Counted from the first letter of the stretch, positions 1 to 8,500 are shown. The stretch is DNA of 64,000 bases from Oscillospiraceae bacterium (GCA_031261445.1 JAISJQ010000045.1:18316-82315); one strand, 5' to 3'. Numbers and translations are program-made. Notes: generated by a model from the sequence alone, not told the origin.

Positions 1-571
1 TACTGACCAGCACGGCCACGCCCTCTTCGGCGGCCAGACGGCGGAAGGTGTCGCGCAATTCGCGGATGCCTGCCGGGTCAAGCCCGTTGGTGGGCTCGTC
101 AAAAATCATCAGTTTGGGGCGGTGCAGCATTGCCGCCGCCAGCCCCAAGCGCTGCTTCATGCCCAAAGAATAGGTGCGCACTTTGTCGTGGATGCGCTTT
201 TCCAGCCCCACTTGCTGCACCACTTGCGCAATGCGCCCCTTGTCCACGCCCGGATGCAGACGCGCGAATTGCTTCAGGTTTGCCCAGCCGGAAAGGTATT
301 TATAGGTTTCGGGGTTCTCCACAATGCCGCCCACCTGCGCCATGGCCTGCTCGTAGTGTTTATCCACGTCCATGCCGCAGATTTCCACGCGCCCTGCGTC
401 GCGCCCCAAAAGTCCCAACGCCAGCTTGATGGTCGTGGTCTTGCCCGCGCCGTTTGGGCCCAGAAAGCCGAAGACTTCGCCCGCGTAGGTCTCAAACGAG
501 ACGTTATCGATCACTTTGCGCTTGCCAAAGGACTTGTCCAGCCCTTCGATGCGCAGTGCCACTGTGCTCAT
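1..571 (-). CDS. ABC transporter ATP-binding protein (partial, C-terminus outside window)
   Basis: ATPase subunit of an ABC-2/drug-export-like transporter; it would power a membrane permease encoded beyond the window. The first 190 residues are present. Visible are Walker A (GPNGAGKTT, about residues 37-45), the signature region (YSLGMKQR, about 134-141) and Walker B with the catalytic Glu (IFDEPTNGLD, about 155-164). The SLGMKQR form is common in bacitracin/nisin-immunity-type exporters; that link is inferred. The start codon overlaps the stop of the upstream exported-protein gene (ATGA), so the two are probably translationally coupled. The substrate cannot be told from this piece. Confidence 0.9.
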   Translation of the reverse strand, partial: MSTVALRIEGLDKSFGKRKVIDNVSFETYAGEVFGFLGPNGAGKTTTIKLALGLLGRDAGRVEICGMDVDKHYEQAMAQVGGIVENPETYKYLSGWANLKQFARLHPGVDKGRIAQVVQQVGLEKRIHDKVRTYSLGMKQRLGLAAAMLHRPKLMIFDEPTNGLDPAGIRELRDTFRRLAAEEGVAVLVS

Positions 572-1392
572 CGGCTCACCCCTCCTGCCACGGCTGTCTC
601 CGCAGGCTCTTCAATGCTTCCAATGCCCATAGGCTCGCCATAGTGTGCGCCACGGACAATGCGCCAACCGTCGTCTGTTTTTTTCAGCATGACATCGCTA
701 TATTCCAGATAGCTCACGCGGGTGTGCTTGGGCGTGGCCGCCGTGATGTTGGGGATGTCGGTGATTTCGCCAAAGTACTCCCACTGGAGCTTGTCTTCTT
801 TATCCAGCCAGCCATGCGGTCCGTTCTGCACCACCTGTGTATACCCGGAAAGTACAAACGCTTGCGGGTAGCCGACGTATTCAATCTCCGTGCGCAGCGT
901 CAGCGAACAGCTGGCGTAGCCACTGCTGCCCAAGGGTTTCAGCCGGTCAATGTCCGTCACCTTCACGGTGATGGCCGACACATAGGCGTGCATTTGGCTA
1001 TTGAGTAGCAGTGCATATTCTAAGTTGCGCTTTGCAATCGCCAGCTCGTTGTCATCGATAACGCTGGGGGACTCTGGGTACATATACAGCGCGTCATTAT
1101 GGTTGACGTTGCTTGCCTCTGGGGACAAATACGCCGCAAAGAGCTTGGCGTATTTGTCCACGTGTTCCGCCCTCTGCTTGTCCGTCAGCGGCTGGCCATT
1201 GACCGCGCCGGGCACAAGATTTGCCTGGGCACTGCAGAGTGCGAACTCTTCAATCAGGCGCGTAATTTCCGGGGTCTCCTGCTGACGGAACGCTTTGGCC
1301 TGCACAACCAGCGTCGCCGAAAGCGCGACGATGAGCGCCACCGCCAGCACCAACCCGCGATTGATCCGCCGCAGAAATGTGTTTTTGCGCAT
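568..1392 (-). CDS. Exported/membrane-anchored protein of unknown function
   Basis: A 274-residue protein with a charged N-terminus and one hydrophobic segment (about residues 12-30), so anchored in or secreted through the membrane, followed by a soluble domain with many Thr/Tyr strands. No family recognised. The start at 1392 is chosen because GGGAGGGG lies just upstream; a longer frame to 1452 has no such site. Its stop overlaps the ABC ATPase start, which suggests a shared operon and a role in the same transport or resistance process (inference). Confidence 0.75.
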   Translation of the reverse strand: MRKNTFLRRINRGLVLAVALIVALSATLVVQAKAFRQQETPEITRLIEEFALCSAQANLVPGAVNGQPLTDKQRAEHVDKYAKLFAAYLSPEASNVNHNDALYMYPESPSVIDDNELAIAKRNLEYALLLNSQMHAYVSAITVKVTDIDRLKPLGSSGYASCSLTLRTEIEYVGYPQAFVLSGYTQVVQNGPHGWLDKEDKLQWEYFGEITDIPNITAATPKHTRVSYLEYSDVMLKKTDDGWRIVRGAHYGEPMGIGSIEEPAETAVAGGVSR

Positions 1393-1455
1393 AGTCCCCT
1401 CCCAATCTGCTTTTTCTGGTGTTAGTATAGCAGAACGATGGGGCAAAGTCAAATG

Positions 1456-1507
1456 CAGAGGGCAGAAGACAGATTTGTGTAGGGGCGAGCACAGCTCGCC
1501 CCTACAC
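1456..1507. repeat. Dispersed repeats: family B fragment plus family A hairpin
   Basis: A family B fragment (about 1456-1473) is followed by a perfect 14-bp family A hairpin: arms 1477-1490 and 1494-1507, loop of 3 bases. It sits between divergently transcribed genes. Confidence 0.8.
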
Positions 1508-1575
1508 CCCTCCCGCCTGTATCCTCACGCCCTCACACCTCTCCGCCCCTCTGATTTCTGATTTTGCATAACCGA

Positions 1576-1604
1576 TTGCATTTTTGAAATAATAATGCTA
1601 TAAT
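1576..1604 (+). promoter_or_regulatory. Promoter of the Phd/ParE operon
   Basis: TTGCAT at 1576-1581 and a consensus TATAAT at 1599-1604 with a 17-base spacer, about 30 bases before the antitoxin start. Confidence 0.65.
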
Positions 1605-1634
1605 ATGACTAGAATTCTGATAGGGAGGCCTGTG

Positions 1635-1904
1635 ATGACGATTCGACCATCCACCGCGTTGCGCAACGAATACAACGATATTTCCGCTTTTTGCAAAGAA
1701 AACGGACAGCCCGTTTTCTTGACCAAAAACGGTGAGGGCGATTTGGTTGTGATGAGCTTGGCCGCGTATGCGCGGCGCGAGGCAATGCTGGATTTGCGCG
1801 AAAAACTGCTGGACGCCGAAGCGCAAGTGCAAAACGGGGCGCGGCTCTATAGCACGGAAGAAGTCAGCGCACGACTGTTGGAGCGTATCCATGGGCAAGT
1901 TTGA
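1635..1904 (+). CDS. Type II antitoxin, Phd/YefM family
   Basis: An 89-residue antitoxin-like protein. The N-terminal half follows the Phd/YefM pattern: MTIRPSTALRN, then a conserved stretch with PVFLTKNGEGDLVVMS, used for DNA binding and dimerisation. The C-terminal tail is charged and probably wraps the toxin. The start at 1635 is set by GGGAGG at 1623-1628; the frame itself opens earlier. It overlaps the toxin gene by 14 bases, the usual TA arrangement. Such antitoxins normally repress their own promoter, which here lies just upstream. Confidence 0.88.
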   Translation: MTIRPSTALRNEYNDISAFCKENGQPVFLTKNGEGDLVVMSLAAYARREAMLDLREKLLDAEAQVQNGARLYSTEEVSARLLERIHGQV

Positions 1905-2217
1905 CGTTGCGTTTTCCCAGCAAGCGCTGGACGACCTTGAGGAAATCGTTCTGTATATCGCGCTCGATTCCAAAGTCCATGCCCTCAAGTTGCACGACAA
2001 AATTTTGGAGAGCGCAAACAAACTGTCCGATTTCCCGATGATCGGCCGCGCCGTTCCAGACGAGAAAATTGCGGGGCGCGGCTTTCGCATGATCGGGGCG
2101 GGCAGCTACTTGCTGTTCTACAAAATTTTTGACGACAAGGTAATCATCCTGCGCGTTTTGCACGGCAGGAGGGACTATCCACATCTGCTTGCAAGAATTC
2201 CCGAAGAGGACGAATGA
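1891..2217 (+). CDS. Type II toxin, RelE/ParE family
   Basis: A 108-residue basic protein with the RelE/ParE fold signature: an N-terminal FSQQALDDLEEIVLYIA helix pair, a central GxGFRMIGAGSYLLFYKI strand region and a C-terminal strand with VLHGRRDYPHLL. RelE members cleave mRNA on the ribosome and ParE members poison gyrase; the sequence does not decide which. The start at 1891 is the first Met giving the family N-terminus, and it lies inside the antitoxin's last codons. It pairs with the Phd/YefM-type antitoxin. Confidence 0.88.
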   Translation: MGKFDVAFSQQALDDLEEIVLYIALDSKVHALKLHDKILESANKLSDFPMIGRAVPDEKIAGRGFRMIGAGSYLLFYKIFDDKVIILRVLHGRRDYPHLLARIPEEDE

Positions 2218-2242
2218 GATTGCCGTGCAAAAAAGACGGGTG

Positions 2243-3202
2243 TCAGGCCTTCTCCTTGATTGGCACAAAATACCGAACCTTGCCGTAATTCCACTCTTTC
2301 ATCTGCGCTGAGTGTGGCCCGGCAAAATGGTACAGCAGAGGACGGCCGGAGGATGCATCCAGTTCTAAATGCGTCTGCTGTGCAAGCCACGCATTTATCC
2401 CCTTATATACACGATCATATTCGCTGAATTCCCAGCTGTCCGCGAGCGCTACCGCGAATAAGCCGCCGCCGAATGTGATGATTTCAAACCCTTCGGTATC
2501 CGCTTCGGTCATCCAGTCTTCGAGCATGAAGAGCCAAACGAGTTTATTCAGCCCAGCATCATGATACATAAAATCGCGCGGGTTGATTTTATCGGCGATA
2601 CGTGCGCTCAGCAGCCCCCACATGGCATCAAAGCGATCGTGCATGGCATCGCTCTCCACATTCAGATACCCCGAAGTCACCATACGGCAAGGCGGCATCT
2701 CAACGATGAGGATATCCGGTTGCCGTTCCAGCTTTTCCGCCGCCGCCAGCAAGCGATGAACCTTTGACGGGTTTCCTTGATAATCCATATGAACAATCTG
2801 CCTTTCAATTTCTTTCGTTTTTTCATACAAGCGCTTGATGTCGGCATCTTTGCCGAAATCTGCCTGTTCAATCTGGTGGATAAAATCCAACACAATGTCC
2901 TTGAGCTCTTGCAAAAGAGCCACTTCGCCGTCGATATCCTCCACCTTCTTGCTCAATACCTCCAACACCACCTCTGACCCCGCCGTCTGGAAAATTCGCT
3001 GGATGTCCTTGATGCTGATGCTCAGTTTGCGCAAAATCAGGATTTGTTCCAGCCGCTTCATCGCCGTTTCGTCATACAGCCTGTAAGCGTAATCCGCACT
3101 GCGGGTGCTTTGCAGTAGCCCCATGTCCTCATAGTACCGCAGCGTTCTGGCGGAAATGTGGTATTTTGTGGACACGTCCCGGATTTTTACCCACTCGTTC
3201 AT
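2243..3202 (-). CDS. MerR-family transcriptional regulator with GyrI-like effector domain
   Basis: A 319-residue regulator. Residues about 5-75 are a MerR winged helix-turn-helix (YHISARTLRYYEDMGLL, then YRLYDETAMKRLEQI). Residues about 80-145 are a predicted coiled-coil dimerisation helix. The remainder resembles the GyrI-like/BmrR effector-binding fold (IVEMPPCRMVTSGYL). BmrR-type regulators activate drug-efflux genes on binding hydrophobic cations; the ligand here is unknown. AAGGAG lies 8 bases before the ATG. It is transcribed convergently with the toxin gene. No obvious efflux pump adjoins it, so its targets are probably elsewhere. Confidence 0.88.
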   Translation of the reverse strand: MNEWVKIRDVSTKYHISARTLRYYEDMGLLQSTRSADYAYRLYDETAMKRLEQILILRKLSISIKDIQRIFQTAGSEVVLEVLSKKVEDIDGEVALLQELKDIVLDFIHQIEQADFGKDADIKRLYEKTKEIERQIVHMDYQGNPSKVHRLLAAAEKLERQPDILIVEMPPCRMVTSGYLNVESDAMHDRFDAMWGLLSARIADKINPRDFMYHDAGLNKLVWLFMLEDWMTEADTEGFEIITFGGGLFAVALADSWEFSEYDRVYKGINAWLAQQTHLELDASSGRPLLYHFAGPHSAQMKEWNYGKVRYFVPIKEKA

Positions 3203-3368
3203 GAAAATGACTCCTTCGTGTTGTGATGACGATAGTATAAACGATTCCCCAACGGCAGAGTCAAGAGCTAAAACAAAAAAATCACAAATAAAGCATTTGG
3301 ATCAAAGAGCGTTCTTGCTTTTGGCAGGCCTTGCCGAAAAGATGCACGTTTCACGCCACAAGAAAACA

Positions 3369-3404
3369 AGCGTGAGGCCGCAAAGCCTCACGCCTGTTTT
3401 TCTT
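3369..3404 (+). terminator. Rho-independent terminator-like hairpin
   Basis: Stem GCGTGAGGC / GCCTCACGC with a short loop, followed by TGTTTTTCTT. No intact plus-strand gene lies directly upstream, so it may be left from a lost gene. Confidence 0.55.
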
Positions 3405-3406
3405 AA

Positions 3407-3931
3407 TTGACCACTACGAACCATTTGACAATTGTGCATTGTCAAATGTTCATTGCTTTGGTGGCACTAACGGCAGTTGATGAAAACCAACTTGACCGCT
3501 TATTGCGATACCGCCCAAATGCCCTATCTGCCCCATATAATAGCACAAGCGAAAAGGCAGGGTCAAACAAAACCTATACGGACGAGTTTGGCGAAATTGC
3601 CGCGCGAAAAATCCAGCAAGCGCAAAAGCGGCTAACGGTGGCGGAAATAGACGGCATAGTGGCGGAATACCAGCAGGGCGCATCCACCTATGCCCTTGCC
3701 GAAAAATACGGCTGTCACCGCAACACCATAAGCAGCAATCTCAAAAAGCGCGGCATAACGGTTACGCACAGCAAAATTGAAGCCTGTGGCGGCGGCGCAG
3801 ATATTATCGCGTTGTATAAAGGCGGCGTAAATACCACTGAGCTTGCCAAACGGTATAGTATTAGCCATGCTTCGATTATAAAGTTTCTGCACGATAACGG
3901 CGTAGAAATGCGGACGCGGTGGGATTACTAA
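3407..3931 (+). CDS. Helix-turn-helix protein accompanying a resolvase (start uncertain)
   Basis: The convincing part is the C-terminal two thirds. It contains LTVAEIDGIVAEYQQG and STYALAEKYGCHRNTISSNL, an HTH like that of small proteins and recombinase tails found beside serine recombinases. A second HTH-like unit follows (TTELAKRYSISHASIIKFL). The first 50 or so residues overlap a dispersed repeat and look non-coding, and there is no good ribosome binding site at 3407. The true start may be internal, or the gene may be a truncated remnant. It lies 86 bases before the resolvase gene on the same strand and probably belongs with it. Confidence 0.55.
   Translation: MTTTNHLTIVHCQMFIALVALTAVDENQLDRLLRYRPNALSAPYNSTSEKAGSNKTYTDEFGEIAARKIQQAQKRLTVAEIDGIVAEYQQGASTYALAEKYGCHRNTISSNLKKRGITVTHSKIEACGGGADIIALYKGGVNTTELAKRYSISHASIIKFLHDNGVEMRTRWDY
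3422..3448. repeat. Inverted repeat related to family C
   Basis: CATTTGACAAT / ATTGTCAAATG, 11 bp perfect with a 5-base loop; related to the dispersed CAATTGACAAT repeats. Confidence 0.6.
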
Positions 3932-3970
3932 ACCCAAACACTGCCCAAAGTCTCGCTTGTTTCACAGTAG

Positions 3971-4009
3971 CCTCCTATAAAATTAGAACACAACTAATTT
4001 TATAGGAGG
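3971..4009 (+). promoter_or_regulatory. Perfect 16-bp inverted repeat covering the resolvase ribosome binding site
   Basis: Arms 3971-3986 and 3994-4009 (perfect, 16 bp, 7-base loop). The right arm contains TAGGAGG, the Shine-Dalgarno sequence for the resolvase ATG at 4018. In mRNA the hairpin would bury the ribosome binding site; in DNA the palindrome could be a resolvase or operator site. Confidence 0.75.
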
Positions 4010-4017
4010 CTTGCTTT

Positions 4018-4635
4018 ATGCAAACAGGCACAAATTACGGATACGTTCGCGTATCTACCAAAAAACAAAACGAGGACAGGCAACTCATCGCGCTGGCGGA
4101 GTATGGGATATTGCCCCACAATATCTTCATCGACAAGAAGAGCGGCAAGGACTTTGAGCGGCAGAAGTACCGGCGGCTCATCAAAAAACTGAAACAGGGC
4201 GATGTTATCTTTGTTGAAAGCATCGACCGTTTTGGACGGAACTATGAGGAAATCATTGAGCAATGGAGATTTATTACAAAGAAAAAAGGGGCGGATGTTG
4301 TAGTCTTGGACATGCCGCTCCTTGATACCCGTCAAAAAGACCTTGACCTCACAGGCACATTTATAGCAGACCTCGTGCTACAAATCTTGTCCTATGTTGC
4401 CGAAAAAGAGAAAGAGTATAACCACCAGCGGCAAGCAGAGGGTATTGCCGCTGCCAAAGCCAAAGGCGTGAAGTTTGGACGACCAGCGCACGAAAAACCC
4501 GAACAGTTCGCCACGCTATATGAGACTTGGACGCAGGGAGAAATCTCAGGTCGCGCCGCCGCGCGGGAGCTTGGAATTGCCCAAAGAACCTTTATCTTGT
4601 GGGCTTCGGAACGCTCGGCAATCGTTACTGAATAA
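4018..4635 (+). CDS. Serine resolvase/invertase family recombinase
   Basis: A 205-residue small serine recombinase. The N-terminal catalytic domain carries YVRVSTKKQ with the nucleophile Ser13 and Arg11, then the family motif VESIDRFGRNYEEII. The C-terminal part has GVKFGRPAH followed by an HTH (GRAAARELGIAQRTFILWA). Such enzymes resolve transposon cointegrates or invert DNA segments by Ser-linked strand exchange. Full length for the resolvase class. The ATG at 4018 is 8 bases after TAGGAGG, which is buried in a perfect hairpin, hinting at translational self-control or a res site. No transposase is seen nearby. Confidence 0.92.
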   Translation: MQTGTNYGYVRVSTKKQNEDRQLIALAEYGILPHNIFIDKKSGKDFERQKYRRLIKKLKQGDVIFVESIDRFGRNYEEIIEQWRFITKKKGADVVVLDMPLLDTRQKDLDLTGTFIADLVLQILSYVAEKEKEYNHQRQAEGIAAAKAKGVKFGRPAHEKPEQFATLYETWTQGEISGRAAARELGIAQRTFILWASERSAIVTE

Positions 4636-4655
4636 AAAAGCACGGTTTTTTATTC
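4630..4655 (+). terminator. Hairpin after the resolvase gene
   Basis: GAATAAAAA / TTTTTTATTC inverted repeat overlapping the resolvase stop. A related GAATAAAAAACCG sequence recurs near 4814, so it may also be a short direct repeat. Confidence 0.4.
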
Positions 4656-4871
4656 ACCCCTGTAAAAGTGAAAAACCGCACAAGTCGGCTGGATTGCTCC
4701 TGCCGTTTTTTATTGCGCCAAATCTCTGAACCCCCTAAAATACTGTCTCTGCCAGATGGCGCAAAAACACTTATATAGTATAACACTTTTTTCTCTGCTC
4801 CGCAACCCCTATTGAATAAAAAACCGTGGGTTATAAATCAATGTTGAATGAAAAATGGAGGCTATCGGATT

Positions 4872-5723
4872 ATGAAAAGCATTTTGGCATGGGTCAATGG
4901 GTTGTCGCTAACCTCAAAAATTGTGGCGGCAGTGGTCGCGGGTGCGGTGGTCGTTGGTGGCGTGACAACGGCGGTTATTGTGGCAAACAACGGTGGCAAC
5001 GGGACGGCGGACACGGGTGCGCCGACAAGCTCCGTTTCCGAATCGCTGACCGCTGAAACTAACAGCACTATTACAAGTAGCACCGCCGAAACGGAAACAT
5101 CCACAGAGGAGTCGTCCTCCACGGAGGCAAGCTCACAGACAGAAACGACTTCATCGCAAAAGCCAACTGCACCGTCCAGTCAAGCGCCGACTACGCCTTC
5201 ATCTTCCGCGCCTGCAACGCCTCAGCCCGCCGCATTCGCCGTGTATATCAACGGCAAGGCGGTAGATTTGGGAGCATTGGAGCGAGTCAAGCAAAAGGTA
5301 TCGTTCCGAAAGGAATATGAGGGCGCAGTTTATAAAGAAGCCGCGGGGGATGTTTATGCGGACGCCGAAAAACTGACCGCCGCATTGGGAATGCGGCATC
5401 CGACAGACCAAGAGAACAGCCAGATGAACGGTGGCGCGTCCACTTTCAATATCGTTTATGTTGCTAAAGATGTATCCGAAGCAAACGGCGGGTGCTATAT
5501 TGAGTATTTCGCTATTGTGGACAATTTTGATGTGATGGCACTTAGCACCATTCGTTATGATGCAAGCTGGAACGGTTCCGATTGGAGCCAAAAGAACCTT
5601 GTGTTTTGCTCCATTATGCCCAAGATGTCAGGCGGCAAGCTCCAAGTCCCTGTGAGCTTTTTATGTGAGCTTTTGGGGTATCAGTATGAACTCAAAGACA
5701 CTGGCCTTTACATTGCAAAATAA
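4872..5723 (+). CDS. Membrane-anchored protein with Ser/Thr-rich linker and stalk-like C-terminal domain
   Basis: A 283-residue protein with a single transmembrane segment (about residues 14-38, many Val/Ala). Then comes a low-complexity Ser/Thr/Glu/Pro linker of about 75 residues, then an extracellular domain starting FAVYINGKAVDLG. The end of that domain (VPVSFLCELLGYQYELKDTG) resembles the copper-amine-oxidase-N/stalk domain common on Firmicute surfaces; this is a weak resemblance. The start at 4872 follows GGAGG by 10 bases. It probably forms an operon with the lipoprotein gene 20 bases downstream. Function unknown. Confidence 0.75.
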   Translation: MKSILAWVNGLSLTSKIVAAVVAGAVVVGGVTTAVIVANNGGNGTADTGAPTSSVSESLTAETNSTITSSTAETETSTEESSSTEASSQTETTSSQKPTAPSSQAPTTPSSSAPATPQPAAFAVYINGKAVDLGALERVKQKVSFRKEYEGAVYKEAAGDVYADAEKLTAALGMRHPTDQENSQMNGGASTFNIVYVAKDVSEANGGCYIEYFAIVDNFDVMALSTIRYDASWNGSDWSQKNLVFCSIMPKMSGGKLQVPVSFLCELLGYQYELKDTGLYIAK

Positions 5724-5742
5724 TTGAGAGAGGATTTTGGTT

Positions 5743-6147
5743 ATGAAAAAACTATTTGCGTTGCTTCTTGCGCTGACGTTGGTGCTATCCCTTGCCGCTT
5801 GTGGCGGTGGTGGCAGCAAGCCTACATTTACAGCGGAAAAGTATGCCCGATTAGAAACAGGCATGACCTATGAGGAAGTCGTGGAGATCATCGGCTTCAA
5901 GGGGCAGTTATCTAACGAGGCGGGTTCGGCCAGAGTGTATAACTGGGACAACCTGTCGAAGTTGGACGGCAAGGTGGACAATAACGCCGTTGTCACGCTC
6001 TATTTCAGCAATGACAATGAAGACAAAACCTATAAGCTCATCCAGAAAAACCAGACAGGCTTCAATCTTGACGATGTAAAAACACCTGCCAACAACACCT
6101 CAACATCCGAAGCGGAAGGTGTCCGCTTGCCGCTGACAAGGTTGTAA
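5743..6147 (+). CDS. Lipoprotein (N-terminal part of a probably broken gene)
   Basis: A 134-residue frame with a lipoprotein signal peptide (lipobox LAAC, Cys about residue 20). A domain like the small outer-surface DUF3862/SmpA type follows (KYARLETGMTYEEVVEIIG, then VYNWDNLS). The start is the ATG at 5743 behind GAGAGAGG. It stops at TAA 6145-6147, yet the same frame beyond the stop reads as good protein (PFSENRTWVTYED). Between 6118 and 6150 the best protein signal (PLAADKVVT) lies in another frame, so two small indels are likely. It is either a shortened lipoprotein or the front half of a decayed longer one. Confidence 0.65.
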   Translation: MKKLFALLLALTLVLSLAACGGGGSKPTFTAEKYARLETGMTYEEVVEIIGFKGQLSNEAGSARVYNWDNLSKLDGKVDNNAVVTLYFSNDNEDKTYKLIQKNQTGFNLDDVKTPANNTSTSEAEGVRLPLTRL

Positions 6148-6210
6148 CCCTTTTCGGAAAATCGCACATGGGTAACATATGAGGATGCTAAGAAAGCAAC
6201 CCGCACAGCC

Positions 6211-7320
6211 TTGATTGACGAAAAAGGCAATATCGTCACGACATTTGAGGACACGCCGAGCTACTGTGCGCCTTTTGCGGACGGAGTGTCTTTTTATCTC
6301 AAAAGCGCGACAGATTTCACCATCATAGACACGAGCGGCAAGGTGCTTTACAAGAATGACAGCACGGCATCCGCTCCCTTACAACTCATGGGTTATGCCA
6401 ACGGGCATTTTGTCGTAGCAAAATATGAAGCCTCATTTGATAAAACCGCATGGTATCTTGGCACGATTGGCAAAACAGGTGCGGTCAAAAACGAGTTCAA
6501 GGCAATAACGGAAAAAGCCGGTTATAGCAGTAGTAATAGCTTCTTGGAGCCAAAGATAAGAGAAATCTATAAAGAGGGGTATAATCACAGAAACAACTTC
6601 GAGTATTTGGGCGAAAACATTGTGAATTTCGGAAGAAAGTCGGGAATTTATTACAGCCTTGATACAAATCAGGTGAAGTATAACAGCGCCTATGATGTTT
6701 TTAGCAAGTTCTCCGATGGAAAAATGCTTGTGGTATATAATGGTACTATTTTTGTCGGCCCCGATTTGGATTTTGACAAAGCAACAGCCGCACCGACAAT
6801 GCCGTTTTATGCTACGGGAGATATTGGCGATGGCGGCAACATCAGCGAAGGCGCAAGCTCGTATAGCGAAGGTCTGGCATTCGGAAGGTTGAAAGACTCT
6901 CCTTTCACCAAAGGCTACTATGATACAAACGGAAATCTTGCATTTTCTCTTGGTTTTTTATCGGGGAATGATTTTTCGGGTGGAATCTTTTCTGGCGGAT
7001 ACGCACCCATCCTCGCAAAAGGAGCAGACGGTAAATCTTATCTTACCGTTATCGACAAGAGCGGAAACAAACAGTATGAGCTGCTTGCGGTTGACAAATG
7101 TGATATTGACCAAAGCGCAAACGGCTATGTCGCGGCTACAATCGGCGGCAAAAGTATCATTGTCGACCCCAAAGGTAGTGTAAAAACGCCTGGCACAGAC
7201 GATTTGAGCGGTATAAGCAACACCTCTTTCGGCAATGTCAGCGGCGGATTTTTTATCATTGACAAGACCTATGTCAGTTTGGACGGTAAAACGATAATCA
7301 AGGATATACTCGAAAAATAG
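6211..7320 (+). CDS. WG-repeat-like surface protein, 5' end missing
   Basis: A 369-residue frame lacking a credible start; TTG at 6211 is the first candidate and has no ribosome binding site. The content resembles WG/KWG-type beta-propeller surface proteins: repeated units such as TALIDEKGNIV, YSEGLAFGRL followed by YYDTNGNLAF, and TVIDKSGNKQYEL. In-frame coding signal begins earlier, right after the TAA at 6145. It is therefore probably the back half of the lipoprotein gene starting at 5743, split by indels. If both halves are one gene the ancestor was about 525 residues and lipid-anchored. A hairpin terminator follows. Confidence 0.6.
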   Translation: MIDEKGNIVTTFEDTPSYCAPFADGVSFYLKSATDFTIIDTSGKVLYKNDSTASAPLQLMGYANGHFVVAKYEASFDKTAWYLGTIGKTGAVKNEFKAITEKAGYSSSNSFLEPKIREIYKEGYNHRNNFEYLGENIVNFGRKSGIYYSLDTNQVKYNSAYDVFSKFSDGKMLVVYNGTIFVGPDLDFDKATAAPTMPFYATGDIGDGGNISEGASSYSEGLAFGRLKDSPFTKGYYDTNGNLAFSLGFLSGNDFSGGIFSGGYAPILAKGADGKSYLTVIDKSGNKQYELLAVDKCDIDQSANGYVAATIGGKSIIVDPKGSVKTPGTDDLSGISNTSFGNVSGGFFIIDKTYVSLDGKTIIKDILEK

Positions 7321-7339
7321 AGCCATTACCATGTAAAAC

Positions 7340-7364
7340 GCCCGCCGTATCTAAACGGCGGGCA
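7340..7364. terminator. Terminator hairpin between convergent genes
   Basis: GCCCGCCGT / ACGGCGGGC with a 6-base loop and a short T-rich tail on either side; it could serve both the gene ending at 7320 and the one ending at 7374. Confidence 0.6.
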
Positions 7365-7373
7365 TTTTGGTGG

Positions 7374-8297
7374 TTACGGTAGAAACTCCCCGTCATCTTC
7401 ATCCTCTGACAAGAGGTACTCGATGAACTTGCGGAAAAACTTGCGGCACGGGAGCGAACTGCGGTCGGGCGGGTAATGTGCGCCGTTTGGCATTGCCTCC
7501 GCGCCCTCCGCTGAATCCGCCCGCGCTGTCGGTCTGGCCGCGCTTGCGTCCCTCATAGACCCGTTTCCCGCGAGATCGCGGAGCAGGATACGGCGGGCAT
7601 CGGCGTATTTATCGCCTTTCATGCCCAGCCGCACGAGGAACAGCCTCATAACGAACTTGTCATTGTCCGTGGGCTTTTCTACCGCGATAATCCGTGTCTG
7701 CGTCTTCGCCATGTTGCACAGTTGCTCGATAAACTGTGTATATACCTTGATTTCCAGCGCGTCAGGCACGGTGTCAAACCACGGGAAGTCCAGGGTGTCC
7801 TCCGTCTGACGAATCGTGAGGTCGCAGACCTTCAGCGCCTTTTTGATGAGGGTTGCCTTGCTTGCCACCAACAGCCGCAGATTCTCGATTGCATGACTGC
7901 TGAAATCGTCAAGCGGCATTTGGATGACCAATTTGTCGGGTTCTGCCTCGGCGGGCGGCTCAGATACTTCCTCTGCCGACACTGCCTCGGCAGGAGTGTC
8001 CTCCTGCGTGAGCGGCGCGGCTTCTTCTGCGTGGGTGGCGTTTGGTTTCGCGTCCTCAACCAGTTGCGGCTCAAAACCGTCTGCCGTGAGTGCGTCCATC
8101 AGCCGCTGAACCACCGTGGAATTGAATCGCCCCTTGTAGTTGAGGGTGATTGTGCCATCGCGGGCGATAATCGCCCGACCCGCCTCATAAGCGTAGCTCG
8201 GCGGGCCTTTGTAGAGAGGCGCTGCGCCAAACGCGCCAGCAGCCACCTCCGCCAGTTCCTTGCGCTTACGATTTCCGAGATTGACTTGGATTTCCAT
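7374..8297 (-). CDS. Mobile-element protein of the 'virulence-related protein' type
   Basis: A 307-residue protein resembling a family often labelled 'virulence-related protein' in Firmicute conjugative elements and prophages; the true role is unknown. An N-terminal domain (EIQVNLGNRKRKELAEV, GAAPLYKGPPSYAY, then RDGTITL) is joined by an acidic Ala/Glu linker to a domain with SHAIENLRLLVASKATLIKK and DFPWFDTVPDALE. The C-terminal extension is low complexity and basic. The start at 8297 is set by GAAAGGTGG upstream; the frame is open to 8351. It marks the left part of the mobile element. Confidence 0.65.
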   Translation of the reverse strand: MEIQVNLGNRKRKELAEVAAGAFGAAPLYKGPPSYAYEAGRAIIARDGTITLNYKGRFNSTVVQRLMDALTADGFEPQLVEDAKPNATHAEEAAPLTQEDTPAEAVSAEEVSEPPAEAEPDKLVIQMPLDDFSSHAIENLRLLVASKATLIKKALKVCDLTIRQTEDTLDFPWFDTVPDALEIKVYTQFIEQLCNMAKTQTRIIAVEKPTDNDKFVMRLFLVRLGMKGDKYADARRILLRDLAGNGSMRDASAARPTARADSAEGAEAMPNGAHYPPDRSSLPCRKFFRKFIEYLLSEDEDDGEFLP

Positions 8298-8500
8298 TTG
8301 CTTGTTCCACCTTTCAATGTGCGATGCCTTTCGGCTCATAGGCATTGTCACATGAAAAGCAAGGCAGGTATAGGTGTGAAATCCGGGTTAGTGGGAGCGA
8401 CAGGACAGGACGTTACAGAGGTAAACGTGTGATTAGTGGCGGCGTGGGTGGGTGTTGTAAAATATAAACGCTCTTGCATTTATTTCATCAAGTAGTGTGA

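Noticed and set aside
3156..3410. 84-codon plus-strand ORF upstream of the HTH gene
   Set aside because: Overlaps the MerR promoter region and ends in a terminator hairpin; no protein-like features.
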